This document shows positions 1 through 7,216 of a DNA stretch of 44,964 bases, in pieces. Source of the stretch: a virus; the IMG/VR virus record IMGVR_UViG_3300049793_000014, positions 1-44,964 of that record. The stretch is one strand, 5' to 3'. Under the pieces are notes generated by a model that was not told where the DNA came from, searched no databases, and saw only the letters and a program-made list of their open reading frames with translations. The first letter of the stretch is position 1. Each line of letters opens with the position of its first letter. The translations under genes were made by a program, and so were the position numbers.

Positions 1-127
1 TTGGGGTTATTCAGCAGCCGCTTTGCCTTCTTTAAGCTGGGCTGCTAAAGCAGCGGGCGAAAGCTTCGACAAATCGGCCGGTTGTTGTTGCTGGTTATTT
101 GCGGCACCGCCGACAGTCGTTTGCTTT
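1..127. repeat. Contig-end overlap, left copy (127 bp)
   Basis: Bases 1-127 are identical to 44838-44964. An exact 127-base overlap equals a common maximum assembly k-mer, so this is most simply a circular or circularly permuted genome cut open inside the scaffold gene. It is not evidence of a biological terminal repeat. The scaffold gene is complete only at this end. Confidence 0.9.
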
Positions 128-711
128 CCGGCACCGCCAGAAGCTTTACTAGCTACGATTATAGACGAAAAATCTTTATTTGCAACAAATTCCGCTTGCA
201 GTTGGTCGAGGGTCAGGGCCGACACTTTGCCGTCAGCGCCGAGAACCTTAGTAACTGGTTCATCGCCTTCAAAATCCGCTTGAAGGCGGGCTTTAATGTG
301 CGGCAGCATCAAGGCCGGTGCCGTGCTGATTTTGTGCGCGATTTGCGCAGCGACGTTATCGACTAGCGTTTTTGTCGTGTGCGCGGTCAATTTGCCGATG
401 CGTGCTTCGTATGCGGCCTTTGTTTCGTCGGCTGTTTTCTGCCATGCTTTTTCAAGCGTGGCAATGTCGCCTTTCTTTTTGGCGTCATCGGTGCCGAGTG
501 CGTCCAGTGCGTCTTGCGCTTGTTTAAGCTTCGCTTCTGCTTCGCGGCGCAACTGCGATTCCCGATCTTTGGCACGTTTCAAAGCGCCCGTATCTTCTTC
601 GCCGCCTTCAATATCGAGCCGGAAACCGTCGCCGTCTTCGATGTATTCGGTTTTAAAGTGCGCAGCAAGTGCGGCGTGTTCTTCTTTGGTAATACGCTTT
701 TTAAGTGCCAT
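7..711 (-). CDS. Putative capsid scaffolding protein
   Basis: The 234-residue protein lies between the Mu F-like gene and, across the contig join, the major coat gene, the usual place for a scaffold. It is highly charged, with an N-terminal alpha-helical, probably coiled-coil stretch rich in K, E, A and Q (about residues 40-110). The C-terminal part is Gln/Asn/Ala-rich and low in complexity, ending in GKAAAE. The ATG at 711 is chosen over an upstream TTG at 717 because AAGGAG lies 9 bases before it. The scaffold role is inferred from position and composition; no protease domain is seen, so a plain scaffold is more likely than a protease fusion. Confidence 0.7.
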   Translation of the reverse strand: MALKKRITKEEHAALAAHFKTEYIEDGDGFRLDIEGGEEDTGALKRAKDRESQLRREAEAKLKQAQDALDALGTDDAKKKGDIATLEKAWQKTADETKAAYEARIGKLTAHTTKTLVDNVAAQIAHKISTAPALMLPHIKARLQADFEGDEPVTKVLGADGKVSALTLDQLQAEFVANKDFSSIIVASKASGGAGKQTTVGGAANNQQQQPADLSKLSPAALAAQLKEGKAAAE

Positions 712-717
712 TTTCAA

Positions 718-748
718 GGACTCCTTGCGGTTAAGCTAATACACTGTA
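718..748 (-). promoter_or_regulatory. Weak candidate extended -10 promoter before the scaffold
   Basis: On the minus strand the gap upstream of the scaffold RBS reads TGA-TACAGT, an extended -10-like element, but no good -35 hexamer lies 16-18 bases upstream. A local promoter would suit the high demand for scaffold and coat. Support is weak. Confidence 0.25.
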
Positions 749-1810
749 TCAGCGGGATAAAACTAAATTAATCTTCTGTCTGAATTCTTTAATGGTTAAA
801 GGTCTTGCTTCAAACTTCGTTGCGCTTGCTTCTTCGATTGTCTCGCCGTTTAACAATTCGTCTTGTACGTCTTGCGGCTGCATCGCAAGCCAAGTATATA
901 GCGATTCTGCCGCAATGTCACTATTTTCTAAAACCGGCGAAGTATGCGAACGACAGCGAATATGCGCGGGCGGTAATGGGCCTTTGCCGTAACGATAAAT
1001 ACGCAGGTTGCGACTTATGCAAATTTCGCTAGTCTTTCCGTCCATGACCGAAAACCAGCCATAAAACCCGAACAGTGCGGAAGCTACAGCAGCCGCAGAA
1101 ATGGTGCCGATGTGTTGAACAGCGGTCGCGGTAACTGCGGCGTTCTGTACGCCGATACGCTGCAATTGTGACGAAGTGCCCTGTTTAGCATCTTCGCCAG
1201 TAATCAACGCGATTGTTTCTTCAACCGACGTTCCGTTAGCCCAAGCCATGCGAACGATATTTTCAATGCTGGCTTGCGCCGACGTTGAAAACGTTTTCAG
1301 GAACGGCATTAGATACAGGCCATTGGCCGGGATCGGCTCATTGTGGGCAAACGCCCAAAGGCGGCTTTCGTTGTTGGTAACTGCGGCGCTGCCGTAAAGC
1401 GGTATAAAATCGCGTTGATCTTCAATAAACCGAATTGCAATTTGGTCGCTTACCGGCTTTTGATCTTCCGGCTTATCGGTATCCAATTCAAAGCGCGCCG
1501 TTACATAAGCGCGGCGATTGATATAGATAGATGCGTGCATGAATTCTTGAAGCTGTTTCAAAACTTGTTCGGTGTAGTTGCTGTAAATACGATGCTGCGA
1601 AGCTCGCAACGACAAAACAAGTTTAGTAAGTTCGGCCTTGGTCAAGCCGTCCAATGTTTTGTATTGAACGCGGCCTAACAGCTTTTTAAATTCTTCGCGC
1701 AGTTCAAAAAGAACAAAGCTAAATTCTTTTGCAAACTGCGCTTTTACGCCTTCGGTGTAGACCTGAACGCGGGTTGAAATGTCGTATAAACGGCGGTTAT
1801 CCGATAGCAT
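749..1810 (-). CDS. Head morphogenesis protein, phage Mu F-like
   Basis: The 353-residue protein sits directly downstream of the portal gene (2-bp gap) and upstream of the scaffold, as in many siphoviruses. Its C-terminal third carries the family signature: a WFSVMDGKTSEIC segment, then PPAHIRCRSHTSPV at about residues 280-295. The N-terminal half is helical and unremarkable. Family members are minor head proteins needed for capsid assembly; the molecular activity is not settled. Two copies of the genome-wide TGCCCACATTA-like word fall at or near it: one inside (1339-1349) and one just upstream in the portal C-terminus (1833-1843). Confidence 0.85.
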   Translation of the reverse strand: MLSDNRRLYDISTRVQVYTEGVKAQFAKEFSFVLFELREEFKKLLGRVQYKTLDGLTKAELTKLVLSLRASQHRIYSNYTEQVLKQLQEFMHASIYINRRAYVTARFELDTDKPEDQKPVSDQIAIRFIEDQRDFIPLYGSAAVTNNESRLWAFAHNEPIPANGLYLMPFLKTFSTSAQASIENIVRMAWANGTSVEETIALITGEDAKQGTSSQLQRIGVQNAAVTATAVQHIGTISAAAVASALFGFYGWFSVMDGKTSEICISRNLRIYRYGKGPLPPAHIRCRSHTSPVLENSDIAAESLYTWLAMQPQDVQDELLNGETIEEASATKFEARPLTIKEFRQKINLVLSR

Positions 1811-1812
1811 GA

Positions 1813-3318
1813 TTACGCCCCTTTGGGTTTGTTGCCCACATTAGCCGGGGCAGGCACGCCGGGCACGTTAGGAGGCATTGCAAGCGCCATAGCGGCGGCT
1901 GTTTCGGCAGCAATGGCCGACTTAGCCTTTACGTCGTCTTCGGTCGCTACGCCAGCCTTGCGCAAGCATGACCTCATTTCTTCAAACGTCAGCGCACCGG
2001 CTTGCCATTCTTTGATTACTTCGGCGCGTTCTTCTGGCGTCTTCGTGGCAATGTCGTAATCGGTATTAAGTTCAAATTCGATTTCGGTTTCAGGTACGCC
2101 CAACAACTTAGCGCACCATTTCAGCGCCCAAAGATACGCCGCCGAAACGTTCTTTGTTGTAGTGGAAAGCGTCGAGCTTTCTCCGGTAGATTCCATCTTT
2201 GCTTCAAAGGCGGTTCGCTGAACTTGCTTTTCTTGAACCAGCTTCGCGCCGAGTGCAACCATTTGGCGCTCTTTGGTATCCATCGCTTCTTTAATCATCG
2301 TGTTCTCTTGCGCTTGCAAAAGTTCGGCGCTTGCGCCTGCGGGCAATGGAATGCCGCCACGACTGCCAAAATTAATAGTCCCTTTCAAAACCTTGTCTAC
2401 CCATTCTTCCGTAAGTCCGGTAAGAACTGGCGTAGGTTGCCCGACGATAAAACAGGTTTCTTCGTAGTCGGCGGAATTGCGGTAGTGTGCGACGTTCAGC
2501 GAAGCCAGATCATAAAGATTCGGATTATCCGGCGTAGGGTCGTTGTTTTCCGAACCGATAAACATAAACGGGATTTCGCGTAACTTGTTGCCATCTGCGC
2601 CGAGCATTTCGATTGATGGCCCCGGTTCAAAATTGCCTTGAATTTTCATCTTGCCGTTCCAAGGCGTAGGCAGTTTTTCGCGCCAAATTTCTTGGACATA
2701 TTCGCCTTTGGCGTCCAGTTTCAAAACGCGGAATTGCACGGCCTTTTTCATTTCAAAACCGTCATCTTCGATTTCGTACAGTTCAAACAATACGACCAAA
2801 GCTAACAGTTCTTCCGCGCCACGTTGAATAATACGCCAGTTGATAATTTCCAGCGGTTCGTATGTGCTGATTGTTGGATGAATCTTGCCGCTTGCAAGAT
2901 CGGCCATTGTTGCGCCGCCTTCGGTAGTTGGATAGTCAACCAATACGCCGGAACGCGAATATGCCAGCGTCAGCAATTCGGAACGCTTCGCCGATTGCAC
3001 CAGTGTTACGCCTGTTCCGCTTGCGTTGTCTACAATTGGTTGCAACAGCGCCGGAACCTTCAAGACAGGTTCGCGCATGAAGACTTGGCCCAGCAAGCCG
3101 GTCATGGTGCGGCGGGTTACGTTGTAGAACACGGCGCGCTTGATATAAGCATCGTACCGCGATTTGTTTTCGGCTGATTTGTCGGTTGCGTTCGGCATTG
3201 GCAAATAAACCGTCTTTGCGTCTTTGATTGCCGTTTCGCCTGCCAAGCAATCCCGAATCAAAGTGTATTGAGCCGTCAAGCTTACGACTTCGGGACGGAT
3301 AAAAGAGACGTTAGGCAT
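1813..3318 (-). CDS. Portal protein (DUF4055-like)
   Basis: The 501-residue protein follows the terminase large subunit (14-bp gap) and precedes the Mu F-like gene. The N-terminal region with RPEVV, the segment FYNVTRRTMTGLLGQVF and the later ISTYEPLEIINWR stretch match my memory of DUF4055 portal proteins, which form the dodecameric DNA channel at the capsid vertex. The C-terminal 40 residues are Ala/Pro-rich (PPNVPGVPAPANVGNK) and probably disordered. A perfect copy of the dispersed word (1833-1843) is read there as A-N-V-G-N. Length is typical of siphovirus portals. Confidence 0.85.
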   Translation of the reverse strand: MPNVSFIRPEVVSLTAQYTLIRDCLAGETAIKDAKTVYLPMPNATDKSAENKSRYDAYIKRAVFYNVTRRTMTGLLGQVFMREPVLKVPALLQPIVDNASGTGVTLVQSAKRSELLTLAYSRSGVLVDYPTTEGGATMADLASGKIHPTISTYEPLEIINWRIIQRGAEELLALVVLFELYEIEDDGFEMKKAVQFRVLKLDAKGEYVQEIWREKLPTPWNGKMKIQGNFEPGPSIEMLGADGNKLREIPFMFIGSENNDPTPDNPNLYDLASLNVAHYRNSADYEETCFIVGQPTPVLTGLTEEWVDKVLKGTINFGSRGGIPLPAGASAELLQAQENTMIKEAMDTKERQMVALGAKLVQEKQVQRTAFEAKMESTGESSTLSTTTKNVSAAYLWALKWCAKLLGVPETEIEFELNTDYDIATKTPEERAEVIKEWQAGALTFEEMRSCLRKAGVATEDDVKAKSAIAAETAAAMALAMPPNVPGVPAPANVGNKPKGA

Positions 3319-3332
3319 GATATAAGATTCCT

Positions 3333-4922
3333 TTAAGACGGTAGTAATACTTTGAACTTCTTGTAATTGGCACGGCCTGCGCCTTTTAAAACACGATAGC
3401 GCGTCATATCATACGGATGGTCTTCGGCCTTCGTGTCAACGTCATCAATCTTGTCCGGGTCGCGGGGCAACGTCGGCAAAATCTCAATTGACGCAACGCA
3501 ATTTGCCATGAAGTATATACCCGGTTCTTCCTTTTTTACAGAAGCTTCTAGCCTATCGCGTAATAACTGCAATCCAATGATGCGCGAACCGGGCGATTTG
3601 TCGGACTCTAACCAGCGAACGCCCTTTTTAGACATTAACTTTTCCGTCGTATCTAGTTCCGAATCAATCACTTGACGAATGCGGTTATCCGCTGGGCCGG
3701 GCCAAGGTTGCGACGAAATCCAGCCGTTTGCCATCATCGAAATTTCACGGTCAATAATGCCTTGCGCAATAGCCGAAGCAGAAAGTTTTAAACCTTTGTT
3801 TGTTCCTACTTCTTCGGTTCCGTACCATTCATAAAATTGGATTAATGAACCCGGTTGCGGTGTAAATAAAAACTCGCTGCCGTCTTGTAAAACAATCGTT
3901 GCGGATTCGCCGTTAGCTTCGGCCCACCAGCCCACACTAAACGGGTGCGAACTGCCGTCATCGAATGTTCTATCAAGATTCCAGCCGGGCGGAATAACGA
4001 AGCGCGGCACCACATGAATATGCGACTGCCAAACGTCATCAAGTGCGCCGCCTGCGGTAACGTCCCAATCGCCATAGAGCCAAGCTTTTCTAAGGTTCGG
4101 GTCTTTGATGCTTTCAAGTTCGGCGATGTAGCCGGGAGGCAGATAGATATTTTCGCGGTACGATCCGAAGATTGCAACCTGCGTTTTTGTTACGATTTCG
4201 TTTAACTGCGTTTGCGGGTTGAAGATTTCAACTTGCGTTCTAACTACGCTGCCGCGTGGCGCGCAGATAATGAAACGACGTTTCACCCAATTGTGGCCGG
4301 GGCCATTCGGGTTAGTCGTGCTAAAAACTTCAAGCGGAATTGGTGGCAGCGGCAAGCCATTCGGCGTTAAATACCGGCCTTTTTTATCGCGTGGTGTATC
4401 GCGGATGGGGTCAAACGAACTACGATTGACCGACATAAACTTATCGTATAAGTTGCCGTTCGGATGCTTAGTTAATTCGTTCCATCCGATGAAAGGGTAT
4501 TCGTGACCGTGAAAGCCTTCGTAGTCTTGAATCTTCTTTACATGGCGGAATAAAAGTTCTTCGCCTGTCGGCCAAACCCATTTATATGCGCTGGTTGATT
4601 CGTAGAACTTTGCGCCGTCGCCGAACTTGCCGAACCATTTCTTAGATTCGGTTACAAGTCCGTTCAAATGGTCGAATTCAAGATCAAAGATAACGCCGCG
4701 CCAATACTGGCCGTAACCCTTGCCAACGTGGCGCAGGAAGCGCATAAGCTGCGTTATGGTCTTACCGGGGCCGCGTGCGCCTTCGTATAGCGTGTGATCG
4801 CATCGGGAGTCAATGGCGATGCTTTGCGAGCCGGGAAGGGGCCGCCATACGATTTCAGGGGCCGGAAGGTTGCATAGGCTGGCGGCTATCGCCGTTTGCT
4901 TAATGGCGGCTTCGGCTGACAT
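3333..4922 (-). CDS. terL: Terminase large subunit
   Basis: The 529-residue packaging motor has an N-terminal ATPase with Walker A GARGPGKT at residues 48-55 and a Walker B-like YPFIGWNELTK, in which Asn replaces the usual Asp before the catalytic Glu. The C-terminal half has acidic segments (DWDVTAGGALDDVW, GPADNRI, KAEDHPYD) compatible with an RNase H-like nuclease. It overlaps terS by 23 bp, and the portal follows. The family hydrolyses ATP to pump DNA and cuts concatemers. A divergent copy of the dispersed word (AGCCCACACTA, 3929-3939) lies in the nuclease-coding half. Whether packaging is cos or headful cannot be told from this contig. Confidence 0.93.
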   Translation of the reverse strand: MSAEAAIKQTAIAASLCNLPAPEIVWRPLPGSQSIAIDSRCDHTLYEGARGPGKTITQLMRFLRHVGKGYGQYWRGVIFDLEFDHLNGLVTESKKWFGKFGDGAKFYESTSAYKWVWPTGEELLFRHVKKIQDYEGFHGHEYPFIGWNELTKHPNGNLYDKFMSVNRSSFDPIRDTPRDKKGRYLTPNGLPLPPIPLEVFSTTNPNGPGHNWVKRRFIICAPRGSVVRTQVEIFNPQTQLNEIVTKTQVAIFGSYRENIYLPPGYIAELESIKDPNLRKAWLYGDWDVTAGGALDDVWQSHIHVVPRFVIPPGWNLDRTFDDGSSHPFSVGWWAEANGESATIVLQDGSEFLFTPQPGSLIQFYEWYGTEEVGTNKGLKLSASAIAQGIIDREISMMANGWISSQPWPGPADNRIRQVIDSELDTTEKLMSKKGVRWLESDKSPGSRIIGLQLLRDRLEASVKKEEPGIYFMANCVASIEILPTLPRDPDKIDDVDTKAEDHPYDMTRYRVLKGAGRANYKKFKVLLPS

Positions 4923-5376
4923 TCAATAACTCCCGCTGTTGAATTTCGGCGGCTGCTTCCCAAGCTTCGTTACTGCCATGCGTAGGGACTTCGATAGCAC
5001 GCGGAACGATTACATTTACTTGCGGGCCTGTACCGGGCTTTTCGATAAAGCCGCGAACTTCGGCGTAAAGCTTTGCAAGCTTCGCGTAATCTTCGGTAGT
5101 TGGTACGATTACCCGGCCTTCGCTGTTCGTAGTGCCTTCCATCTTCTGCCAAATGGCGCGGGCAAGATCAGCTTTGGACGGCAGAAAGTCGCCGCCGTCT
5201 TCATTAGCAAGGCGTTCTTGTTCGGCCTTTACTTCGGCGTCATGGGGCCAGTTATGGGCAACCCATAAGGCGCGGTTCGTATTGTCGGGGAATAGTGAAA
5301 GCGCGACTTTAAACGGGTCGTTAGGCTGCTTTAAAAGCCCAACGGCGAAAGCGGCTTTTTCTTCGGCTTCGGTCAT
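4900..5376 (-). CDS. Putative terminase small subunit
   Basis: The 158-residue protein is placed immediately upstream of terL and overlaps it by 23 bp, which indicates translational coupling. The sequence is mostly helical (PNDPFKVALSLFPDNTNRALWVAHNW, ending in a hydrophilic tail) and resembles DNA-recognition subunits found before terL. A classical HTH is not obvious, so the call rests mainly on position and size. Its ribosome binding site (AAGGG) lies in the stem of a 12-bp hairpin at 5380-5429, which could limit translation. Confidence 0.75.
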   Translation of the reverse strand: MTEAEEKAAFAVGLLKQPNDPFKVALSLFPDNTNRALWVAHNWPHDAEVKAEQERLANEDGGDFLPSKADLARAIWQKMEGTTNSEGRVIVPTTEDYAKLAKLYAEVRGFIEKPGTGPQVNVIVPRAIEVPTHGSNEAWEAAAEIQQRELLNVSRSRH

Positions 5377-5379
5377 GGC

Positions 5380-5429
5380 AACGGCCCTTGGAATAGTCTA
5401 TTAGTTTGAACTATAACCCAAGGGCCGTT
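5380..5429 (-). promoter_or_regulatory. 12-bp stem-loop covering the terS ribosome binding site
   Basis: AACGGCCCTTGG (5380-5391) and CCAAGGGCCGTT (5418-5429) form a perfect inverted repeat with a 26-base loop. In the minus-strand transcript the 3' arm holds the AAGGG of the terS RBS and ends three bases before the ATG. There is no U tract after it, so it is a better candidate for translational control or processing than for termination. The loop also contains a TAGACT hexamer like the -10 of two other leftward promoters. Confidence 0.6.
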
Positions 5430-5435
5430 AATTGT

Positions 5436-5702
5436 CTATTTCGTTTTCTTGCAATGCCGGGCGTAGGTTTCGTTGTGTGCCAAAATCTGCGCGGCGGTTT
5501 CACGGCTGATAACGCCCTTTTCAATTAACACAACTTCGTCAATCGAAAGCAAAATAGGCTTGACCCATTTGCAGGACGTATCTACGATAACCGGCGCTGT
5601 TCTAACTACGTCGGCCATCGTATGCGGCTTATCTTGTCCAGTTGTCGCGCAACTTGCCAGCAATATCAGCGGTAGAACTCTGATTAACTTCGACTTGAAC
5701 AT
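5436..5702 (-). CDS. Outer-membrane spanin lipoprotein (Rz1-like)
   Basis: From the ATG at 5702 this is an 88-residue protein with a short basic N-terminus, a hydrophobic segment and lipobox LLAS-C, followed by a Thr/Gln/Asp-rich mature region. This is the pattern of an o-spanin exported as an outer-membrane lipoprotein. It starts inside the i-spanin gene in another frame and overlaps it by 74 bp, the arrangement of lambda Rz/Rz1. The mature part is unusually long (about 70 residues) and not Pro-rich. With the i-spanin it would fuse inner and outer membranes in the last step of lysis. The frame stays open upstream of 5702, but that portion is a shadow of the i-spanin gene. Confidence 0.8.
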   Translation of the reverse strand: MFKSKLIRVLPLILLASCATTGQDKPHTMADVVRTAPVIVDTSCKWVKPILLSIDEVVLIEKGVISRETAAQILAHNETYARHCKKTK

Positions 5703-5940
5703 TTTGTGCCTCTTGAATGGTTTCGACTTCGACTTTTGCCGCCGCTTGTGTTTCTTCGACCTTACGAACTGCCAAAGCTTCGCGGTCGTCGGCGCGTTGA
5801 TTCGCTGCTTCGGTCTTAGCTTCGGCTTTACCTGCGCGCTTAGACGAAAACCAAACAGTAACAAGGATTACGGCGAATCCTGCAAACGCCGCAATCCATC
5901 CTTTAAACTTGTTGCCCCATACTGCCGCAAGTGCCCACAT
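5629..5940 (-). CDS. Inner-membrane spanin (Rz-like)
   Basis: The 103-residue protein has one N-terminal transmembrane helix (about residues 14-32, WIAAFAGFAVILVTVWF) followed by a long charged, Ala/Glu/Gln-rich coiled coil. This is the i-spanin topology. The ATG at 5940 overlaps the endolysin stop as TAATG, which points to translational coupling and is better than an in-frame ATG six codons upstream inside the endolysin gene. The start region is itself a perfect copy of the dispersed word (5932-5942). The o-spanin is embedded in its 3' end. Confidence 0.82.
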   Translation of the reverse strand: MWALAAVWGNKFKGWIAAFAGFAVILVTVWFSSKRAGKAEAKTEAANQRADDREALAVRKVEETQAAAKVEVETIQEAQNVQVEVNQSSTADIAGKLRDNWTR

Positions 5941-6467
5941 TATAGCCCCCGTTCGCAAAGGGCGCGTTCAGCCGCCCGCCTGTCAATCAAACCCTTTAAG
6001 GTTTTGCCTTTTGCTGTGACCCATTGCGCCCGGCCCGTATCCGATTCGTTGATGGCTTTGCAAGCGCCTTTGTAATCGCCTGCGTTGAATCGCTTCGCTG
6101 TCGTGCTGTTGCAATAGTTCGCCGCACCGATATTATAGCCGAAGGATACGGCGGCGGCAAGTTGATATGTTCGGCCTGCGAGTGCGGGCGTACATTTAAG
6201 GATTGGTTCGGCGTGGCGGATCAAGCCAGATTCTAACGATTCCTTACATTCGGCTTCGGTGTACTTTTGATTAACGACTACGTTTTGCGTGTCGCCCATA
6301 CACTTTGTTGGAATGCCGACAGGATCAAGATAGCCGCGTAATATAGTGCCTTCGTATGTGGGCACAAATGCAATCAAAAGAGCCGCCGCAGCGGCCCCAA
6401 CTACGCCCGCAAGCGTCTTTTTATTGCTGGGCTTCGTCGGGATTCGGGATATTGGCTTCGGTTCCAT
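5940..6467 (-). CDS. SAR endolysin, GH24 lysozyme
   Basis: The 175-residue muramidase has the E-x8-D-x5-T catalytic triad at E39, D48 and T54 (YEGTILRGYLDPVGIPT), as in lambdoid R21-type lysozymes. Residues 19-35 (LAGVVGAAAAALLIAFV) form a weakly hydrophobic Ala/Gly-rich segment typical of a signal-anchor-release domain. The enzyme would therefore be exported by Sec and held inactive at the inner membrane until the pinholin or holin collapses the potential. Four to five Cys (C56 onward) could control activation through disulfides. The 5' end overlaps the putative holin gene by 47 bp. The RBS is weak, so coupling to the holin is likely. Confidence 0.9.
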   Translation of the reverse strand: MEPKPISRIPTKPSNKKTLAGVVGAAAAALLIAFVPTYEGTILRGYLDPVGIPTKCMGDTQNVVVNQKYTEAECKESLESGLIRHAEPILKCTPALAGRTYQLAAAVSFGYNIGAANYCNSTTAKRFNAGDYKGACKAINESDTGRAQWVTAKGKTLKGLIDRRAAERALCERGL

Positions 6468-6717
6468 TTTCGGCTTTCAATGACTTTTGTTTGACAACGC
6501 GGGCAAACATGGACATTGCCGTAATGAATACGGCGACGAATTGAACGGCCTTTTCGGGAATCATGGCTTTGGCTTCTTCGGGCATGGACGCCCAAATGTA
6601 CAGCGCCGAATCGGGCCACAAGAGGAACAGCGACGTTAGCAGGCTTCCGAGTGCGGCCAAGCGCACAGACCAAAACTTAGTAAATAAGTGCCAGTCTTCG
6701 ATAAGTTCAAGCTTCAT
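6421..6717 (-). CDS. Putative holin
   Basis: The 98-residue membrane protein begins with a charged helix (LIEDWHLFTKFWSVRLAALG) followed by two hydrophobic segments at about residues 20-40 and 57-76 and a charged C-terminal tail. I recognise the pattern W-SVRLAALG...WP...ARVVKQ from phage holins annotated as DUF7940. It sits just upstream of the SAR endolysin, which is the right place for a holin or pinholin setting lysis time. The next upstream gene encodes another single-TM protein and may be its partner. Confidence 0.75.
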   Translation of the reverse strand: MKLELIEDWHLFTKFWSVRLAALGSLLTSLFLLWPDSALYIWASMPEEAKAMIPEKAVQFVAVFITAMSMFARVVKQKSLKAENGTEANIPNPDEAQQ

Positions 6718-6718
6718 T

Positions 6719-7033
6719 TTAGCGCCCCTTAATTGCCGATTGGCGAACGTCGATAAGATCGCGGCGAACGTCGATAAGGTCGGTTTGCACGCGGTCGATT
6801 TGCGACTGTTGCATACTGTTAACGCCTTTAACTTCGGTCAAGCCTTGAATGAGCATTGTCATGCGGTCGTCACGACTTTCGATTTTTGCTTTAAGTTCCG
6901 AAACTGCCGATGTGGCGTTATCGACCTTTACGAACAATCCGCCGAAAGCCAACACGACGGATAACACCGAAGTTACTAGCCAAGTTAAGGGGATTTTCGT
7001 TTCGATGATTCGGCTGCCTGATACGTTTGCCAT
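6719..7033 (-). CDS. Single-TM coiled-coil protein, possible antiholin/XhlA-like
   Basis: The 104-residue protein has a hydrophobic helix near the N-terminus (IPLTWLVTSVLSVVLAFGGLFV) and a long coiled coil (about residues 40-95) containing a tandem DLIDVRRDLIDVRQ repeat. The ATG at 7033 is preferred to an upstream TTG (7090) because AAAAGGGG lies about 10 bases before it. It is the first gene of the lysis cassette, directly after a terminator/promoter junction at 7111-7170. Topology and position resemble haemolysin-XhlA-type accessory lysis proteins, but no signature residue proves this. Confidence 0.55.
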   Translation of the reverse strand: MANVSGSRIIETKIPLTWLVTSVLSVVLAFGGLFVKVDNATSAVSELKAKIESRDDRMTMLIQGLTEVKGVNSMQQSQIDRVQTDLIDVRRDLIDVRQSAIKGR

Positions 7034-7110
7034 GATAAAAGACCCCTTTTCTTTTAATAACTTCGCTAACAAATTCGGTAACATAATCAAAAGCCCTTGA
7101 TATTTCTGGA

Positions 7111-7139
7111 AGTCTACACCTTATTTTTATGATATGCAA
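7111..7139 (-). promoter_or_regulatory. Leftward promoter for the lysis/late genes
   Basis: On the minus strand TTGCAT (7134-7139) and TAGACT (7111-7116) are separated by exactly 17 bp. The same -10 hexamer is used by the candidate leftward promoter at 18607. It lies just downstream of the intrinsic terminator at 7142-7170, so it would restart transcription for the lysis, terminase and structural genes. Confidence 0.55.
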
Positions 7140-7141
7140 AG

Positions 7142-7170
7142 AAAAACCCAGCCGGGGTTAAGGGCTGGGT
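7142..7170 (-). terminator. Intrinsic terminator after the 7217-7930 gene
   Basis: On the minus strand an 8-bp stem ACCCAGCC/GGCTGGGT with a 9-base loop is followed by TTTTTCTTT. This is a standard rho-independent terminator separating the early/accessory block from the lysis and late block. Confidence 0.85.
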
Positions 7171-7175
7171 CTGTC

Positions 7176-7200
7176 TGGAAGGCCCGCTAGGGCGCTTCCG
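7176..7200 (-). terminator. Additional hairpin upstream of the 7142-7170 terminator
   Basis: On the minus strand GGAAG-C-GCCC-TAGC-GGGC-CTTCC folds into a stem with one bulged C just before the main terminator. It has no U tract of its own and may reinforce termination or protect the upstream mRNA 3' end. Confidence 0.5.
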
Positions 7201-7216
7201 GGGCCGGGCTGGGCTG

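Noticed and set aside
1-127. A biological 127-bp direct terminal repeat
   Set aside because: The length equals a usual assembler k-mer and the repeat begins and ends inside a coding region with no special structure. A circular assembly overlap is simpler.
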